In this document: in pieces, positions 62,399 to 64,000 of the stretch
Position numbering within the stretch: position 1 is the first letter of the stretch
Layout: the number at the start of each line of letters is the position of its first letter
Source: Balaenoptera acutorostrata
Lineage: Eukaryota; Chordata; Mammalia; Artiodactyla; Balaenopteridae
DNA: 64,000 nucleotides
NCBI RefSeq assembly: GCF_949987535.1
Contig: NC_080069.1
Span: 45,435,269-45,499,268 of the forward strand
Direction of reading: 5' to 3'
Made by a program: the position numbers and the translations under genes
Notes under the pieces: generated by a model
Told to the model about the DNA's origin: nothing
The model's input: only the letters and a program-made list of their open reading frames with translations
The model's database searches: none

Positions 62399-63089
62399 TT
62401 AATGATAAAGATCCAGTTGAAGAGATGTTCTTGTTGCGTGTGCTTCATGAACTGTGAATCAAAGTTAGGTTTCTGCTGGCAGTCTCCTATTGGAAGTTGG
62501 AATTTTATTTTTTGACTTTTCTTATTACTACGTTACGGAAGATAGAACAGTTTTGTCAGCACAGAACTGAACCAGGACTTTTTTTTTTAATGACTGAAAT
62601 AAGAAATGAACTACTTTTGCCTCTGGGGCTTCTTTATTTCATGTTTTGAGGGTTTTATTATTCCCTGTACACTTTGTGTAATGCTTGGTAACTGTGGCAA
62701 TTCACTTACACTTGCACCTTGAGAAATTATGAATTCATTCATGCATTCTGCAAAGACGTTCATGCATAGGCAAATTTTCTTAGATAGGGATGCCAACCAA
62801 AATGGAGGAGTAAGGAATTCCAGGGCTCTGCTTCTCCACGAAAGCTGTTAATGAGCTGGCAAAATTGTCAGAATCATCTTTTGCAGAACTCTGGAATCTA
62901 GTCAAACACTCGCAACCAGCAAGGGAAAGCTTATTGAAGAAACAAGCTGCTGCTTTACAGTAAGAAAGCACTGTGGCATTTTAAATTGCCCTGTGACTAT
63001 GGTGACCATTGGGAACGCAGCCCACATTTCCAGGAATACTGCTGAGGAGCTTTGTAGAATGTTACATGGTTTCTGATGAGAAGTCCACT
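62399..63089. other. No gene seen
   Basis: Non-coding sequence with no named repeat. Confidence 0.5.
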
Positions 63090-64000
63090 GTAATTGCTGT
63101 CCTTATTCCTCTATAGGTAATTTGTTTTCTGGCTCCTTTCAACATTTTTCTTTGTCTTTGGTTTTCTGCTGGTTGATTATGATATACCTAGGTGTAGTTT
63201 TTTTGGATTTGGCATCTGTCATTAAGTTTGGAAATTTTTTGATAATTATTCAAATATTATCATATATGTGTGTGTATTTTTCTTTCCTCTTTTTCTTTTA
63301 TTCCAATAATGTGGATATTTTATCTTTTAAAAATTTCCTATTGTTCCTGGATCTTAGATCTTTTTCATTCTTTTTTTCTCTTTGCATTTCACTTTGGGAT
63401 GTTTTTATTAACAAATCTTTAAGTTCACTGATTATTTCTTCAGCCATGGTGAATCTACTAATGAGCCCATAAAGGCATTTTTTTCATTTTTGTTACAGGG
63501 TTTTGGATTTCTAGCATTTAACTTTTATCCTTTCTTAGAATTTCCATCTTTCCTTACACTATTCATCTGTTCTTACATGTTGTCTGTTTTTTTTTTTCTT
63601 AACATATTAATCATAGTTATTTAAAATTTTCTCTCTGATAATTTCAACATCTGTCATATCTGAGTTAGGTGTGACTACGATTTTTCTTGACTTTCTGTGT
63701 GCCTTATATTTTTTTTTGCCAAAAGCCAGACATTATGTTACATAGTATGAACTGAGGTAAATAGTACTCTAATAGTGCTCAGATTTATGCTAATCTGTCT
63801 AGGAGTTGGGCTTTGTTTAATGTTCCCTTTAGCTGTAGGTTTCAGAGACTCAAATTCTTCTAGGGTCCTTTTTGTCTCCCCTCTTGACTTTGGACTTCCC
63901 TGTGTACTCCTCCTCCGAGAGAGCCTGTGTCTTGTAGCATTTTCACCTGTGGTCCTCTATTATTATACTAGGCCCCTGATGGTTGTCTGGTAATGTATGA
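63090..64000 (-). repeat. Old LINE-1 ORF2-region fragment (extends past the window)
   Basis: The plus strand carries the well-known antisense text of old mammalian L1 (TAATTTGTTTTCTGGCTCCT, GATTATGATATACCTAGGTG, AAGTTCACTGATTATTTCTT). Frames are broken, and the plus-strand open frames 63122-63472 and 63775-63993 are antisense by-products. The element appears to run off the right edge. Confidence 0.65.

Overview
This window is nuclear DNA from a mammal, almost certainly a cetacean (whale or dolphin). The clearest clue is seven copies of a tRNA-derived SINE of the CHR-2 type, whose 5' head carries both pol III promoter boxes. I saw no ruminant (BovA/BovB/ART2) or pig (PRE1) repeats. L1 3' ends, MIR, L2, an MLT1-like LTR and a Tigger transposon complete an ordinary AT-rich intergenic or intronic landscape. 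I found no intact host protein-coding gene. One weak 103-bp exon candidate lies near 43.0 kb.

The centre of the window (about 22.66-35.28 kb) is a nested set of insertions that can be read in order. The oldest layer is a nuclear copy of mitochondrial DNA (NUMT) on the minus strand. From right to left it runs 16S rRNA, tRNA-Leu, ND1, [deletion], tRNA-Cys, tRNA-Tyr, COX1, tRNA-Ser, tRNA-Asp, COX2, [deletion], ATP6 end, COX3, ND3, ND4L, ND4. The COX2 copy is split by an endogenous retrovirus (25,783-31,603, minus strand) with two diverged LTRs, a candidate tRNA-Leu-type primer-binding site and a polypurine tract. This retrovirus holds two later L1-mediated insertions. One is a nearly full-length processed PABPC4 retrocopy (26,119-29,315) with target-site duplications, inserted at the polypurine tract. 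The other is a CHR-2 SINE (29,466-29,888) carrying extra 3' sequence.

Left flank (1-22.6 kb): mostly unique AT-rich sequence with one 5'-truncated L1, MIR and L2 fossils, an MLT1-like LTR interrupted by a SINE, an ERV-type LTR, an old L1 3' end and a small TTAA-flanked inverted-repeat element. Right flank (35.3-64 kb): L1 3' ends (one with a 5' inversion), five more CHR-2 SINEs, microsatellites and an internally deleted Tigger element.

The most interesting recurring signal is that two CHR-2 SINE insertions (29.5 kb and 60.2 kb), and perhaps a third (57.7 kb), carry non-SINE sequence and a second poly(A) between the SINE tail and the distal target-site duplication. This is the pattern expected of 3' transduction. 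Nothing here forms an operon or pathway. The sequence is a record of mobile-element and organelle-DNA insertion.
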